Of a DNA stretch of 64,000 nucleotides, positions 1 to 6,488 are shown piece after piece (position 1 is the stretch's first letter; every line of letters starts with the position of its first letter). Both the position numbers and the translations under genes were made by a program. Below the pieces are notes generated by a model. That model was given only the letters and a program-made list of their open reading frames with translations, searched no databases and was not told where the DNA came from. Origin of the DNA: CTSoil-043 sp963821235 (GTDB lineage: Bacteria; Chloroflexota; Limnocylindria; Limnocylindrales; CSP1-4); assembly GCA_963821235.1 (NCBI GenBank), contig CAWGCS010000001.1, forward strand, positions 1,364,001 through 1,428,000, written 5' to 3'.

Positions 1-79
1 CACGCGGGTGTACGAGAAGCTCGGCCTCCGGTCGCGGACCGAGCTCGCTGCCCACTTCCGGGATCATCCTCCCGGCTGA
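1..79 (+). CDS. C-terminal end of a LuxR-type HTH regulator (truncated by window edge)
   Basis: The frame starting at base 2 is open from the window edge to a TGA at 77-79 and encodes 25 residues reading TRVYEKLGLRSRTELAAHFR and a short tail. This matches the end of the LuxR/NarL recognition helix and the last helix of the GerE fold, where the family usually reads VyrKLGvrsRtELaa. Only the DNA-binding tail is present, so the sensor part, and whether it is a response regulator or an ATPase-type LuxR protein, cannot be told. Confidence 0.6.
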   Translation, partial: TRVYEKLGLRSRTELAAHFRDHPPG

Positions 80-156
80 CGTCGGCCGGCACTGGGTCTT
101 CCCGGGCGACCAAAAGTCCGGGGAAAGCTCTGTAGCGGCGCGGCGACCGGGCTCGG

Positions 157-162
157 TACGGT
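157..162 (+). promoter_or_regulatory. -10 box (TACGGT) for a probably leaderless start at 170
   Basis: TACGGT ends 7 bases before the ATG at 170 and no purine-rich ribosome binding site lies between. The spacing places the transcript start at or next to the start codon. No good -35 box is visible. Confidence 0.45.
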
Positions 163-169
163 CCCGGCC

Positions 170-475
170 ATGACGAACTTCGTCCTCGAAACCTACGTCC
201 CGGGCGGCAGCCAGGAGCGATTCAGCGGCGAGGTGGACGGCCTCCGTCGTGTCGCAGGATCGACCGATCCGGCCGGCGTCGTCCGCCACCTCGCGTCGTA
301 CCTGGTGCCGGGCGACGAGATGGGCTTCCATCTCGTCGAGGCCGCCACGGCGGGCGACGTCGAGCGGACGGCCAGCCTGGCCGGGATCGAGGCGGAGCGG
401 ATCGTCGAGGCCGTCGACGTCGAATCGGACCGCTGGGTCCACGTCGACGGCCCGCGCAAAGGAGGAGGGGGATGA
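170..475 (+). CDS. Small DUF4242-like protein
   Basis: Encodes 101 residues. The C-terminal half (an LVPGDEMGFHLVEA segment, then a Gly-Ile-x-x-x-Arg-Ile-Val-Glu-Ala segment) resembles the DUF4242/nickel-binding ferredoxin-like family, in which a strand reading 'fclyeAps' is followed by 'aGlp.drIveav'. No catalytic residues or membrane segments are seen. The start has a -10 box 7 bases upstream and no ribosome binding site, so it is probably leaderless. The stop overlaps the next start (ATGA), so the following lipoprotein is translationally coupled. The family call is by eye and tentative; the biological role is unknown. Confidence 0.6.
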   Translation: MTNFVLETYVPGGSQERFSGEVDGLRRVAGSTDPAGVVRHLASYLVPGDEMGFHLVEAATAGDVERTASLAGIEAERIVEAVDVESDRWVHVDGPRKGGGG

Positions 476-988
476 TGTCGATCCGATCATCGGGCGCATT
501 CGCGCTGCTGGTCGCGCTGCTGGTGGCCGGGTGTGGCAGCTCGGCCGCCACGAGCGCTCCCGCCGACGTCGGCACGGGCAGCGGGAGCGGAGCGACTCCG
601 GCCGCATCGGCGGATGCGGGGAGCGGGACCGCGGACACGCCGGCTCCCGCTGCCCCGGTCGAGCCCGGCGGCGGCGCGGCGGAGGACGCGGCCAAGGTCG
701 GCGAGCAGCTCGTGCCGCCGAACTCCACCGAGGCCATGAAGACGACCACGGACACCTACTGGTACGTCACGTACGAGTCCACCGACTCGCCCGACGCCCT
801 GAAGGCCTACTACGAGAGCCAGATCCCGAAGACCGGCCTGAAGATCATCTCCACGACGTCGGTGAGCGGCAGCTACGTCTGGGTGATCGCGCGCGACGAA
901 TTCGGGCGCCTTCGGCGGCTCGGTCACGGCGGCGCCGTCGGGGAACGGGTCGGGCAGCTCGGTGATCGTCGCGGTCGGCAGCAGCTAG
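472..988 (+). CDS. Lipoprotein with a one-base frameshift near its C-terminus
   Basis: The start ATG (472, or the adjacent ATG at 475) follows a strong AAAGGAGGAGG ribosome binding site and overlaps the previous stop. The N-terminus is a lipoprotein signal (Arg, hydrophobic stretch, lipobox LVAGC with Cys 21), then a Ser/Gly/Ala-rich linker to about residue 75, then a globular part with WYVTYES and YYESQIPKTG motifs. After Asp-Glu at 895-900 the frame runs into Arg-rich nonsense, while the +1 frame continues sensibly (GAFGGSVTAAPSGNGSGSS) to a TAG at 986-988. Removing one T of the TT at 902-903 restores a protein of about 171 residues. It is either a genuine disruption or a sequencing error. 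Function unknown; exported and membrane-anchored. Confidence 0.6.
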
Positions 989-1027
989 CCAGTCCCGGAG
1001 CGTGCGACCCGCCCCAGGGTCCACGGC

Positions 1028-1267
1028 ATGGGCCCGCAGCGGCCGGCGCCCTCGGCGGCGCCGGTCGGGCCCGTCGGCGACCTCACCCACGACGTCGGGC
1101 TGATGGCGCAGGGCAAGGTGCCCAGCATCGGCGACCGGGCCGAGAGTGCGGCCTCGTCGAAGCGAGTGATGGAGCTTGCGACTCGTCTCGGCCATGCCGC
1201 CATCCTGCCCGCGCACGATCCAGGGACCGCGGCGCGCCTCCGGGTTGCAGGAGGGCGGGCTCTCTGA
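1028..1267 (+). pseudogene. C-terminal remnant of an MBL-fold (lactonase/AttM-like) hydrolase
   Basis: Reading from about 1076 the frame gives GDLTHDVGLMAQGKVP, then a Ser-Ser-Lys-Arg-Val-Met-Glu-Leu-Ala stretch, then ILPAHDPGTAARLRVAG. This fits the last third of N-acyl-homoserine-lactonase-like metallo-beta-lactamase-fold enzymes, with the 'GDLtyd' metal-site strand and the terminal 'lPaHDP'. The N-terminal HxHxDH metal site is absent upstream, and the first 15 or so codons look unrelated. It is therefore a truncated gene rather than a working enzyme. It sits just downstream of a frameshifted gene, which supports local decay. Confidence 0.45.
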
Positions 1268-1430
1268 ATCACGTCGGGTGTCGACGTTCCTATCCGGGCC
1301 GTCCACGCGTGAATGGCTGTGGCGCCCGACAGGATTCGAGCGCGCCTGAACAACAACCGCTGGCGCGGGTACGACTGCGGCCGGGAGAGTCCCGACCGGC
1401 CCGCAACCGTCACGCCCTCGGCGCTTCCGG

Positions 1431-2189
1431 CTATGCGAGGCCTCGCGCCGCCCACGCCACGGCGATGACCACGAACGGCTCCGAGAGAACCCGTCGCCGG
1501 CACTCGTCGCGCAGCTCCACGCGCCGGTCCGCATCGAGGCTCGCCAGGTAGGCGCCGGCGGGGCCAACGCCGCGCGTGAACGGCTCCCACCAGGCGTCGA
1601 AGGTCGGGTGCTCGAGGCGCACGGAGAGTGCGGTCGTCTCGATCTCACGCAGCCCGGCGGCCCCGAACAGCTCGGTCAGGTGGCCCGCGCGGGTGCCTGG
1701 GAGGTCGGACTCATCGTCGACATCCGGGTCGAGCGCACGAGCAGCGCCCCAGAAGAGATGGAGAGGTCCCTTGACCCCGCCGTGATCCCATACGCACGCG
1801 GCGACGACGCCATCTCGCCGGGTCACGCGGGCCATCTCGGTCAGCCCCGCGATCGGATCCTTCATGAAGTGGACGACGAGCTGCGCGAGGGCGGCGTCGA
1901 AGGCCCCATCCGGGAACGGCACCTGCTCGGCAGCCGCTCGTCGAACGTCGACGCCAGGGTGGCGTGCCCGGGTCGCGGCAACGAAGGGCTCGGACGGGTC
2001 GACGGCCGCCACCGCCTCGGGTCCCAGCCGTGTGACCAGCTCGCCGGTGAGCGCACCCGTGCCGCAGCCGACATCGAGGACCCGCTGCCCTCGGCGCACC
2101 GAGGCGAGGTCTGCCAGTTGACCGGACAGCAGGCGGGAGTATCGACCCATGAAGCCGTCGTAGGCATCGGCGGCGACATCGAAGCTCAC
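1431..2189 (-). CDS. Class I SAM-dependent methyltransferase
   Basis: Encodes 252 residues from a GTG. Motif I of the Rossmann methyltransferase fold is clear (VLDVGCGTGALTGELVTRLG, about residues 37-56), followed by an acidic end of strand 2 (AVDPSEPFVAATR), PFPDGAFDAALAQLVVHFM as motif II/III, and MARVTRRDG typical of the UbiE/Methyltransf_11 group. The C-terminal part is a variable lid. The acceptor substrate cannot be inferred. It stands alone on the minus strand beside gene remnants. The GTG start has no clear ribosome binding site, so the true start could be slightly downstream. Confidence 0.85.
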   Translation of the reverse strand: MSFDVAADAYDGFMGRYSRLLSGQLADLASVRRGQRVLDVGCGTGALTGELVTRLGPEAVAAVDPSEPFVAATRARHPGVDVRRAAAEQVPFPDGAFDAALAQLVVHFMKDPIAGLTEMARVTRRDGVVAACVWDHGGVKGPLHLFWGAARALDPDVDDESDLPGTRAGHLTELFGAAGLREIETTALSVRLEHPTFDAWWEPFTRGVGPAGAYLASLDADRRVELRDECRRRVLSEPFVVIAVAWAARGLA

Positions 2190-2513
2190 GTGCCAAACCT
2201 GCGCTATCGCTTCATCGGTGGCTGCCAGAACCGCAGCATACGGGAGCGGCGATAGAGCGAGCTACGACCCGTGGCGCTCGAGTGTTCTGGCGCGCCCGGA
2301 GGGACTCCCCAACACCAACGCAACGCGTCGGACCGCGCCGTTGGTCGCTCGGGCGTGGTTAGGCGGCAGCGCACGCCGCCGCTCATCCTGGTCACCTCGC
2401 TCTCTGCGGGACGAGCGGCCGGCGGCTTCCTCTCTCCGCCGATCGCCCGTCGACCCGAGCGTTGAGGCACGCGCGCGAGGCGATCCTGCACGACTACCGA
2501 GACGCAGCACGCG
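2190..2513. other. Intergenic stretch without recognisable gene
   Basis: Both strands carry open frames here, but they are Arg/Pro/Ser-rich frames typical of GC-rich noncoding or shadow sequence, with no ribosome binding sites or known motifs. It leads into the decayed tRNA copy at 2548-2594. Confidence 0.4.
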
Positions 2514-2547
2514 CAGCAGAGTGTGGCGCTGAGCGCGGAAGGTGACT

Positions 2548-2594
2548 CGGAGCGGGAGACGGGATTCGAAACCCGCGACATTCTGCCTGGGAAG
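2548..2594 (-). pseudogene. Decayed 3' half of tRNA-Gly (attachment-site-like duplicate)
   Basis: The minus strand carries the anticodon loop, variable region, T arm and 3' acceptor strand of the tRNA-Gly at 5685-5760. Against 5685-5730 it differs by one T-loop insertion (an extra A on the plus strand), one base in the anticodon stem and one base in the CCA region. Similarity stops abruptly at the anticodon loop on the high-coordinate side. On the low-coordinate side partial similarity continues (a GCAGAGTGT...CTGAG block at 2514-2531 and at 5651-5668). The orientation matches the intact tRNA, as expected if an element inserted at the tRNA 3' end and left a copy at its far edge. It is not a functional tRNA. 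Confidence 0.75.
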
Positions 2595-2789
2595 TCCTGA
2601 CCTCGGGAGCGCAGTAGCACGAGCGTGGAGGGGCGAGCCAATCACCAGTGGTCAGGGTGTCGCCGTAACACTGCGGTCGAGCTCGGCAACAGCCTCGCGG
2701 TGATGGGCTCGTGGGTGCGGCACTTCCTACCGTCGGGGCAGCCTGACCTGCACGGAGCGCGCCGATGATCACCTCGCCGCCTCATCGTG

Positions 2790-2795
2790 GATACT
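2790..2795 (+). promoter_or_regulatory. -10 box (GATACT) for a leaderless start at 2802
   Basis: GATACT is followed by six bases (GGGGCC) and then GTG at 2802. No Shine-Dalgarno sequence is present before either candidate start (2787 or 2802). The geometry matches the other leaderless starts in this window. Confidence 0.4.
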
Positions 2796-2801
2796 GGGGC
2801 C

Positions 2802-4409
2802 GTGCGCCCCCACCCTTCCACGATCACGCCGGCGGCGGCGCCCAGCCGACCCGATACGGGGATCAGGCTGGCCGATCTGGTCGCCGCCTTCTCGCTCGCG
2901 ACCGACCTTGGCCTCGGCCAGCCGATGGAGCACGCGCTCCGATCCTGGCTCATCGCCTCGCGCTTGGGGGCGCGGATGGGCCTCGAAGCAAGCGCTCGGC
3001 AGGACCTCTTCTACATCGTCATGCTCGCATGGGTCGGCTGTGTCGCGGACACTCCGGAGGTGGCGCGCTGGTTCGGGGACGACATCGGCTACCGGCGCGA
3101 CAGCTTCGGCGTCGACCGGGCCGGCCTGCCGATGATGGCCTACTCGCTGCGCCGCGTCGGGGTGGGCACCCCGCTCGTCCACCGCCTCCGCCTGGGAGCC
3201 ACGCTGGTCGCGACGGGGGGCGCGGCGATCGCGCGGGGCTTCATGTCGCACTGCATCTCGACCGCGCAGATGGCCCAGCGCCTCGGCCTCGGCGACGCGG
3301 TCGCCGAGCAGCTGAAGCAGGTGTTCACCCGCTGGGACGGCAAGGGCGTGCCCGAAGGGGTCGGCGGTGAGCAGATTGCACCGACCGTCCGACTCTTCCA
3401 CGTCGCCGACAGCGTCGAAGTGATCCAACGGACGCAGGGCCGAGATGCAGCGGTCGACCTGGCACGGGCCTGGCGTGGCACGCAGTTCGCCCCGGACGTG
3501 GTGGATGCCTTCTCCGGGGCGGCCGACGACCTCCTCACAGGGCTCGATGACGTCGCGGACTGGGATACCTTGATCGTCGACGAGCCGGGGTTGCAGGCGC
3601 GGCTGACGGAAGCCGAGCTCGACTCCGCCCTCGAGGCGATGGCCGACTTCACCGACCTGCGCTCGCCGTCCCGGGCCGGCCATTCGCGGGCGGTCGCCGG
3701 CCTGTCCGCGCGAGCGGCCGAGCTGTCGGGCTTGCCGCCTGGCGACGTGACGACCCTCCGGCGGGCCGCACTGGTCCACGACCTCGGCATGAACGGCCTT
3801 TCGGCCACGATCCTGGACAAGCCCGGCCCGCTCACCCCGAGCGAGGCGGAACGGATGCGCGTGCACGCGTACTACACGGACCGGATGCTCGCCCGGCCGC
3901 CGGCTCTCGGCCGGATCGGCGCGATCGCCGCGCTCGCGACCGAGCGGCTCGATGGCTCCGGGTACCACCGCGGCCTGTCGGGCGCGTCGATCGCCGCCAC
4001 CGGACGGATCCTCGCGGCCGGCGACGCCTTCCAGGCGATGCGGGAACCCCGCCCGTATCGGCAGGCCCTGTCGGACGGAGCAGCCAGTGAGGAGCTCCGC
4101 GCCGAGGTCCGTGCCGGACGACTGGCCGCCGACGCCGTCGATGCCGTCCTGGCAGCGGCCGGGCAGCGTCGTGGCAAGCGCCAGAGCGGCCCCGGCGGCC
4201 TGACCGCGCGCGAGGTCGAGGTGCTCGTCCTGATCGCCCGCGGCGCCTCGAACAAGCTGGTCGCCCGGGTGCTCGGGATCGCCCCGAAGACCGCCGGCAC
4301 CCACATCGAACGCATCTACTCGAAGATCGGCGCCTCGACCCGCTCCACGGCCACGCTGTTCGCGATGCAGCACGGTCTGCTCGAATCCCTCGAACCGCTC
4401 GATTCGTAG
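2802..4409 (+). CDS. HD-domain regulator with C-terminal LuxR DNA-binding domain
   Basis: About 535 residues (540 if the GTG at 2787 is used). An N-terminal HD-GYP-like half keeps the late motifs (RWDGKGVPEGVGGEQIAPTV, then FHVADSVEV) but not the HD pair. A second HD half has the metal motif VHDLGMNGL, then LDGSGYHRG in place of the usual DGxGYP, and AAGDAFQAM. The last 65 residues are a LuxR HTH (LTAREVEVLVLIARGASNKL, then HIERIYSKIGAST). The fold suggests a regulator that senses or hydrolyses a nucleotide signal and controls transcription; the degenerate HD-GYP residues make phosphodiesterase activity uncertain. It is the first gene between the tRNA fragment and the intact tRNA. Confidence 0.8.
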   Translation: MRPHPSTITPAAAPSRPDTGIRLADLVAAFSLATDLGLGQPMEHALRSWLIASRLGARMGLEASARQDLFYIVMLAWVGCVADTPEVARWFGDDIGYRRDSFGVDRAGLPMMAYSLRRVGVGTPLVHRLRLGATLVATGGAAIARGFMSHCISTAQMAQRLGLGDAVAEQLKQVFTRWDGKGVPEGVGGEQIAPTVRLFHVADSVEVIQRTQGRDAAVDLARAWRGTQFAPDVVDAFSGAADDLLTGLDDVADWDTLIVDEPGLQARLTEAELDSALEAMADFTDLRSPSRAGHSRAVAGLSARAAELSGLPPGDVTTLRRAALVHDLGMNGLSATILDKPGPLTPSEAERMRVHAYYTDRMLARPPALGRIGAIAALATERLDGSGYHRGLSGASIAATGRILAAGDAFQAMREPRPYRQALSDGAASEELRAEVRAGRLAADAVDAVLAAAGQRRGKRQSGPGGLTAREVEVLVLIARGASNKLVARVLGIAPKTAGTHIERIYSKIGASTRSTATLFAMQHGLLESLEPLDS

Positions 4410-4475
4410 GGCGATCACCGGACGACATCGGGCGTCGCGGTTTGTACGGTCCTCCTGTTCACGCACGCAGGAGGG

Positions 4476-5162
4476 ATGCCCATGACGGTCGAGGCGGCTG
4501 GGCTGTCGACCATCCGGCCGGTCGGAGACGCCGACGGCCGAGACTCGGCTCGCGACGCAGCGGAACGGCTGGTCCGCGCGATCACCGCGAGGGACTACAC
4601 GAGCTTGTTCGGCGTTCTGGCGCGCGACGCTCGCTTCCGCTACCTGATCCCATCCGGTCCCGGGCAGGTCGCAGGCGCGGCCGACGTGGCCGCCAAGTAC
4701 TTCGAGTGGTTCGGCGACGTCGTCACGCTCGAAGTCCAGGAGGTCCTCGTCCAGCGGGTCTCCGACCGGACGTCCGCCCGCTACCGGTTCCTCGTCCGCG
4801 AGGGCCGTGACTGGGAGGTGGTCGAGCAGCAGGCATACCTGGACGTGGACGCGGAGGGGCGCATCGCCGCGATCGACCTCCTGTGCTCGGGCTTCCGGCC
4901 GACCGACGGTCCGGGGGGAGCGAGCTCGACGGGGACCCACGAGTTCGACGCCGGCACGATGAGCTGCGCCGACGGCCTGGCCTCCGAGTTCCGGCGACGG
5001 ATCGGGGTGATCCCGGTCGGCGACGTCCTCGCCGTGACCGCGCGCGACCCGGCGGCGAAGGAGGACCTGCCCCCGCTGGCCCGGCTGATGGGCCACACGG
5101 TTCGTTCGGTCAAGGCATCCGGCGACGGGCGCCTCGTTATCACGGTGGAGAGAGGACGATGA
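4476..5162 (+). CDS. SnoaL/NTF2-like domain fused to a TusA-like sulfur-carrier domain
   Basis: Encodes 228 residues with a clear GCAGGAGGG ribosome binding site. Residues about 25-145 look like a SnoaL/NTF2-like barrel (RLVRAITARDYTSLFGVL, later ARYRFLVREGRDWEVVEQQ). Residues about 155-228 look like TusA/SirA: a strand into MSCADGLASEF, a helix, then PVGDVLAVTARDPAAKEDLP and LMGHTVRSV. The family CPxP motif is replaced by Cys-Ala-Asp-Gly, so only the sulfur-accepting Cys is kept. The stop overlaps the start of the DsrE gene (ATGA), which supports a role in sulfur transfer or persulfide handling. The fusion is unusual; the role is inferred. Confidence 0.7.
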   Translation: MPMTVEAAGLSTIRPVGDADGRDSARDAAERLVRAITARDYTSLFGVLARDARFRYLIPSGPGQVAGAADVAAKYFEWFGDVVTLEVQEVLVQRVSDRTSARYRFLVREGRDWEVVEQQAYLDVDAEGRIAAIDLLCSGFRPTDGPGGASSTGTHEFDAGTMSCADGLASEFRRRIGVIPVGDVLAVTARDPAAKEDLPPLARLMGHTVRSVKASGDGRLVITVERGR

Positions 5163-5524
5163 GCGACAAGCTGATCTTCAACTGCACGCACGGCAAGGAC
5201 GACCCGGAGCGGGCAACGCTTCCCTTCGTCGCTGCGAACATCGCGGCGACGGCCGGCCAGGATGCGGTCGTCCTCTGCACGATCGACGCCGTCTGGCTCG
5301 GGACCCAGGGCGGTACCGAGGGGATCGCCTTTCCGGGCCTCCCCGTGCTCGACGACCTCTACCGCGAGTTCGTCGCGAACGGCGGCCAGGTGTGGCTCTG
5401 CGGGGCCTGTGCGAAGCCCCGCGGGATCGGCGAGGACAGCGTCGCGCAGGGGGCCCGGATCGTCGGCGCCGCCAAGGTCGTCGAGGAGATCGTCGCGGGC
5501 GCGAGGACGGTCGCCTTCGCGTGA
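5159..5524 (+). CDS. DsrE/DsrF-like family protein
   Basis: Encodes 121 residues from an ATG overlapping the upstream stop. It reads as a DsrE fold: KLIFNCTHGKDDPERATLPF at the N-terminus, VVLCTIDAVWLGT, then VWLCGACAKPRGI with two cysteines in the position of the DsrE active-site loop, and a C-terminal ARIVGAAKVVEEIV helix. Members of this family form oligomers and relay sulfur with TusA partners. Coupling to the TusA-like fusion upstream strengthens a sulfur-relay reading. It is the last gene before the tRNA-Gly 3' end. Precise partners and substrate are not evident. Confidence 0.8.
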   Translation: MSDKLIFNCTHGKDDPERATLPFVAANIAATAGQDAVVLCTIDAVWLGTQGGTEGIAFPGLPVLDDLYREFVANGGQVWLCGACAKPRGIGEDSVAQGARIVGAAKVVEEIVAGARTVAFA

Positions 5525-5684
5525 CCGAGCAGCGGGTCGTGGGTCCGCTCATGACGCCATTCACATGCCGGGCGTAGGGAGGATGCGGCGCAGCTGCGTT
5601 CGGGGCGGAGCGTTGCGGCACATACCCCGGAATCAGGGGCGGGCAATGAAGCAGAGTGTCGCCCTGAGACCAGAGCCGAGAAGT

Positions 5685-5760
5685 TGGAGCGGGAGACGGG
5701 ATTCGAACCCGCGACATTCTGCTTGGGAAGCAGACACTCTGCCAACTGAGTTACTCCCGC
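5685..5760 (-). tRNA. tRNA-Gly (anticodon CCC), CCA encoded
   Basis: The minus strand folds as a full cloverleaf: acceptor GCGGGAG/CTCCCGC, D arm ACTC...GAGT, anticodon stem TCTGC/GCAGA with loop TTCCCAA (anticodon CCC), T arm GCGGG-TTCGAAT-CCCGT. The discriminator is U, followed by an encoded CCA. Total length is 76 bases. It reads GGG glycine codons. A good promoter lies directly upstream. A degraded copy of its 3' half lies at 2548-2594, so its 3' end is a likely past integration site. Confidence 0.97.
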
Positions 5761-5773
5761 TCGGGAGGCCCGC

Positions 5774-5802
5774 ATTCTACCGTAGCCAGGGCGTCGGCTC
5801 AA
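5774..5802 (-). promoter_or_regulatory. Promoter of tRNA-Gly
   Basis: On the minus strand a -35 box TTGAGC (5797-5802), a 17-base spacer and a -10 box TAGAAT (5774-5779) end 13 bases before the mature tRNA 5' end. This is the best canonical sigma-70-type promoter near the gene. Confidence 0.75.
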
Positions 5803-6202
5803 TGAGCAGGCCCGTGAGGAGGATCGCCGTTTGCGTCGGCGTGGGACAATCCGAGTGTCAACCTCCACTCCCCGGGCAGCCGGGGCCGACGTCTCGGAGG
5901 TACGGCAGTGGCGATGCCCTGGGCCATCGGGCCCGTCCCGCGGCGGCGCAGGCATGTGAGCCTGGCGCTCTCGACCACGGCTGACGCATCGCGTGGCACC
6001 GCGAACCTCCTGACCCGACCTCGCGCCGGGAACATCTCGAGCGACACCCGCGCGGGCGTCGCGGGGCGGACGGGAGATGACATCGCCCGTCTGCTCGCGA
6101 ACCGAGACGATGAGCCGGCGATCTCGCCTCCCTCGATGGGAGCTGCAGAGGCGCCGGCTCTTCTGCGTCCGGCGCGGGGATCCCCGGCCGGGCGCGCGGG
6201 GG
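5803..6202. other. Intergenic region, no gene recognised
   Basis: About 400 bases between the tRNA promoter and the next gene. Open frames on both strands are low-complexity and lack ribosome binding sites or family motifs. A TTGACA hexamer on the minus strand near 5852-5857 has no matching -10 box. No RNA family was recognised. Confidence 0.35.
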
Positions 6203-6208
6203 TATCGT
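6203..6208 (+). promoter_or_regulatory. -10 box (TATCGT) for a leaderless start at 6216
   Basis: TATCGT ends 7 bases before ATG 6216. The bases between (TGCGCCC) contain no ribosome binding site. Confidence 0.5.
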
Positions 6209-6215
6209 TGCGCCC

Positions 6216-6488
6216 ATGAAGGGCGATCGCGTCGAGGCCGTCGTCGATACCGGCCAGGGCGTGCAGACGTTCGAGATCGTCGCCACGCGGGCCGGGCGCC
6301 GCATCGAGGTCGTCACGTCGCGCGGCGTCGTGGAGGTGCGCGAGGTGACCCGGACGGGCACGCCGGTCCGGACCGGCCGCTTCATGACGAGTCGCCTGAT
6401 CGCGCTCGTCGAGCATCCCGCCATCGACGAGCGGGGCCGCGTCGAGGTCACGACGCGGCACCGCCTCCAGGCGCGCGATCGAGCCTAG
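6216..6488 (+). CDS. Conserved-looking small protein of unknown function
   Basis: Encodes 90 residues, start ATG with a -10 box 7 bases upstream and no ribosome binding site. It is strand-rich, with alternating charged and hydrophobic residues (VEAVVDTGQGVQTFEIVATR, then RRIEVVTSRGVVEVREVTRT) and a central FMTSRLIALVEHP segment. No signal peptide, cysteine cluster or known motif is seen. It is convergent with the oxidoreductase gene, overlapping its end by 4 bases. The coding call rests on composition and the promoter-start geometry. Confidence 0.6.
   Translation: MKGDRVEAVVDTGQGVQTFEIVATRAGRRIEVVTSRGVVEVREVTRTGTPVRTGRFMTSRLIALVEHPAIDERGRVEVTTRHRLQARDRA

Noticed and set aside
2494..2772. 92-residue minus-strand frame across the tRNA fragment
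   Set aside because: Its 'AECRGFRIPSPAPS' stretch is the well-known artefact of translating tRNA sequence.
2769..5096. 775-residue minus-strand frame across the HD-LuxR gene
   Set aside because: It is antisense to clearly motif-bearing plus-strand genes and has Arg/Gly/Asp-rich shadow composition.
5820..5960. Possible small RNA (SRP-like) between the tRNA and 6216
   Set aside because: The conserved SRP domain IV sequence is absent and no stable long helix was found by eye.
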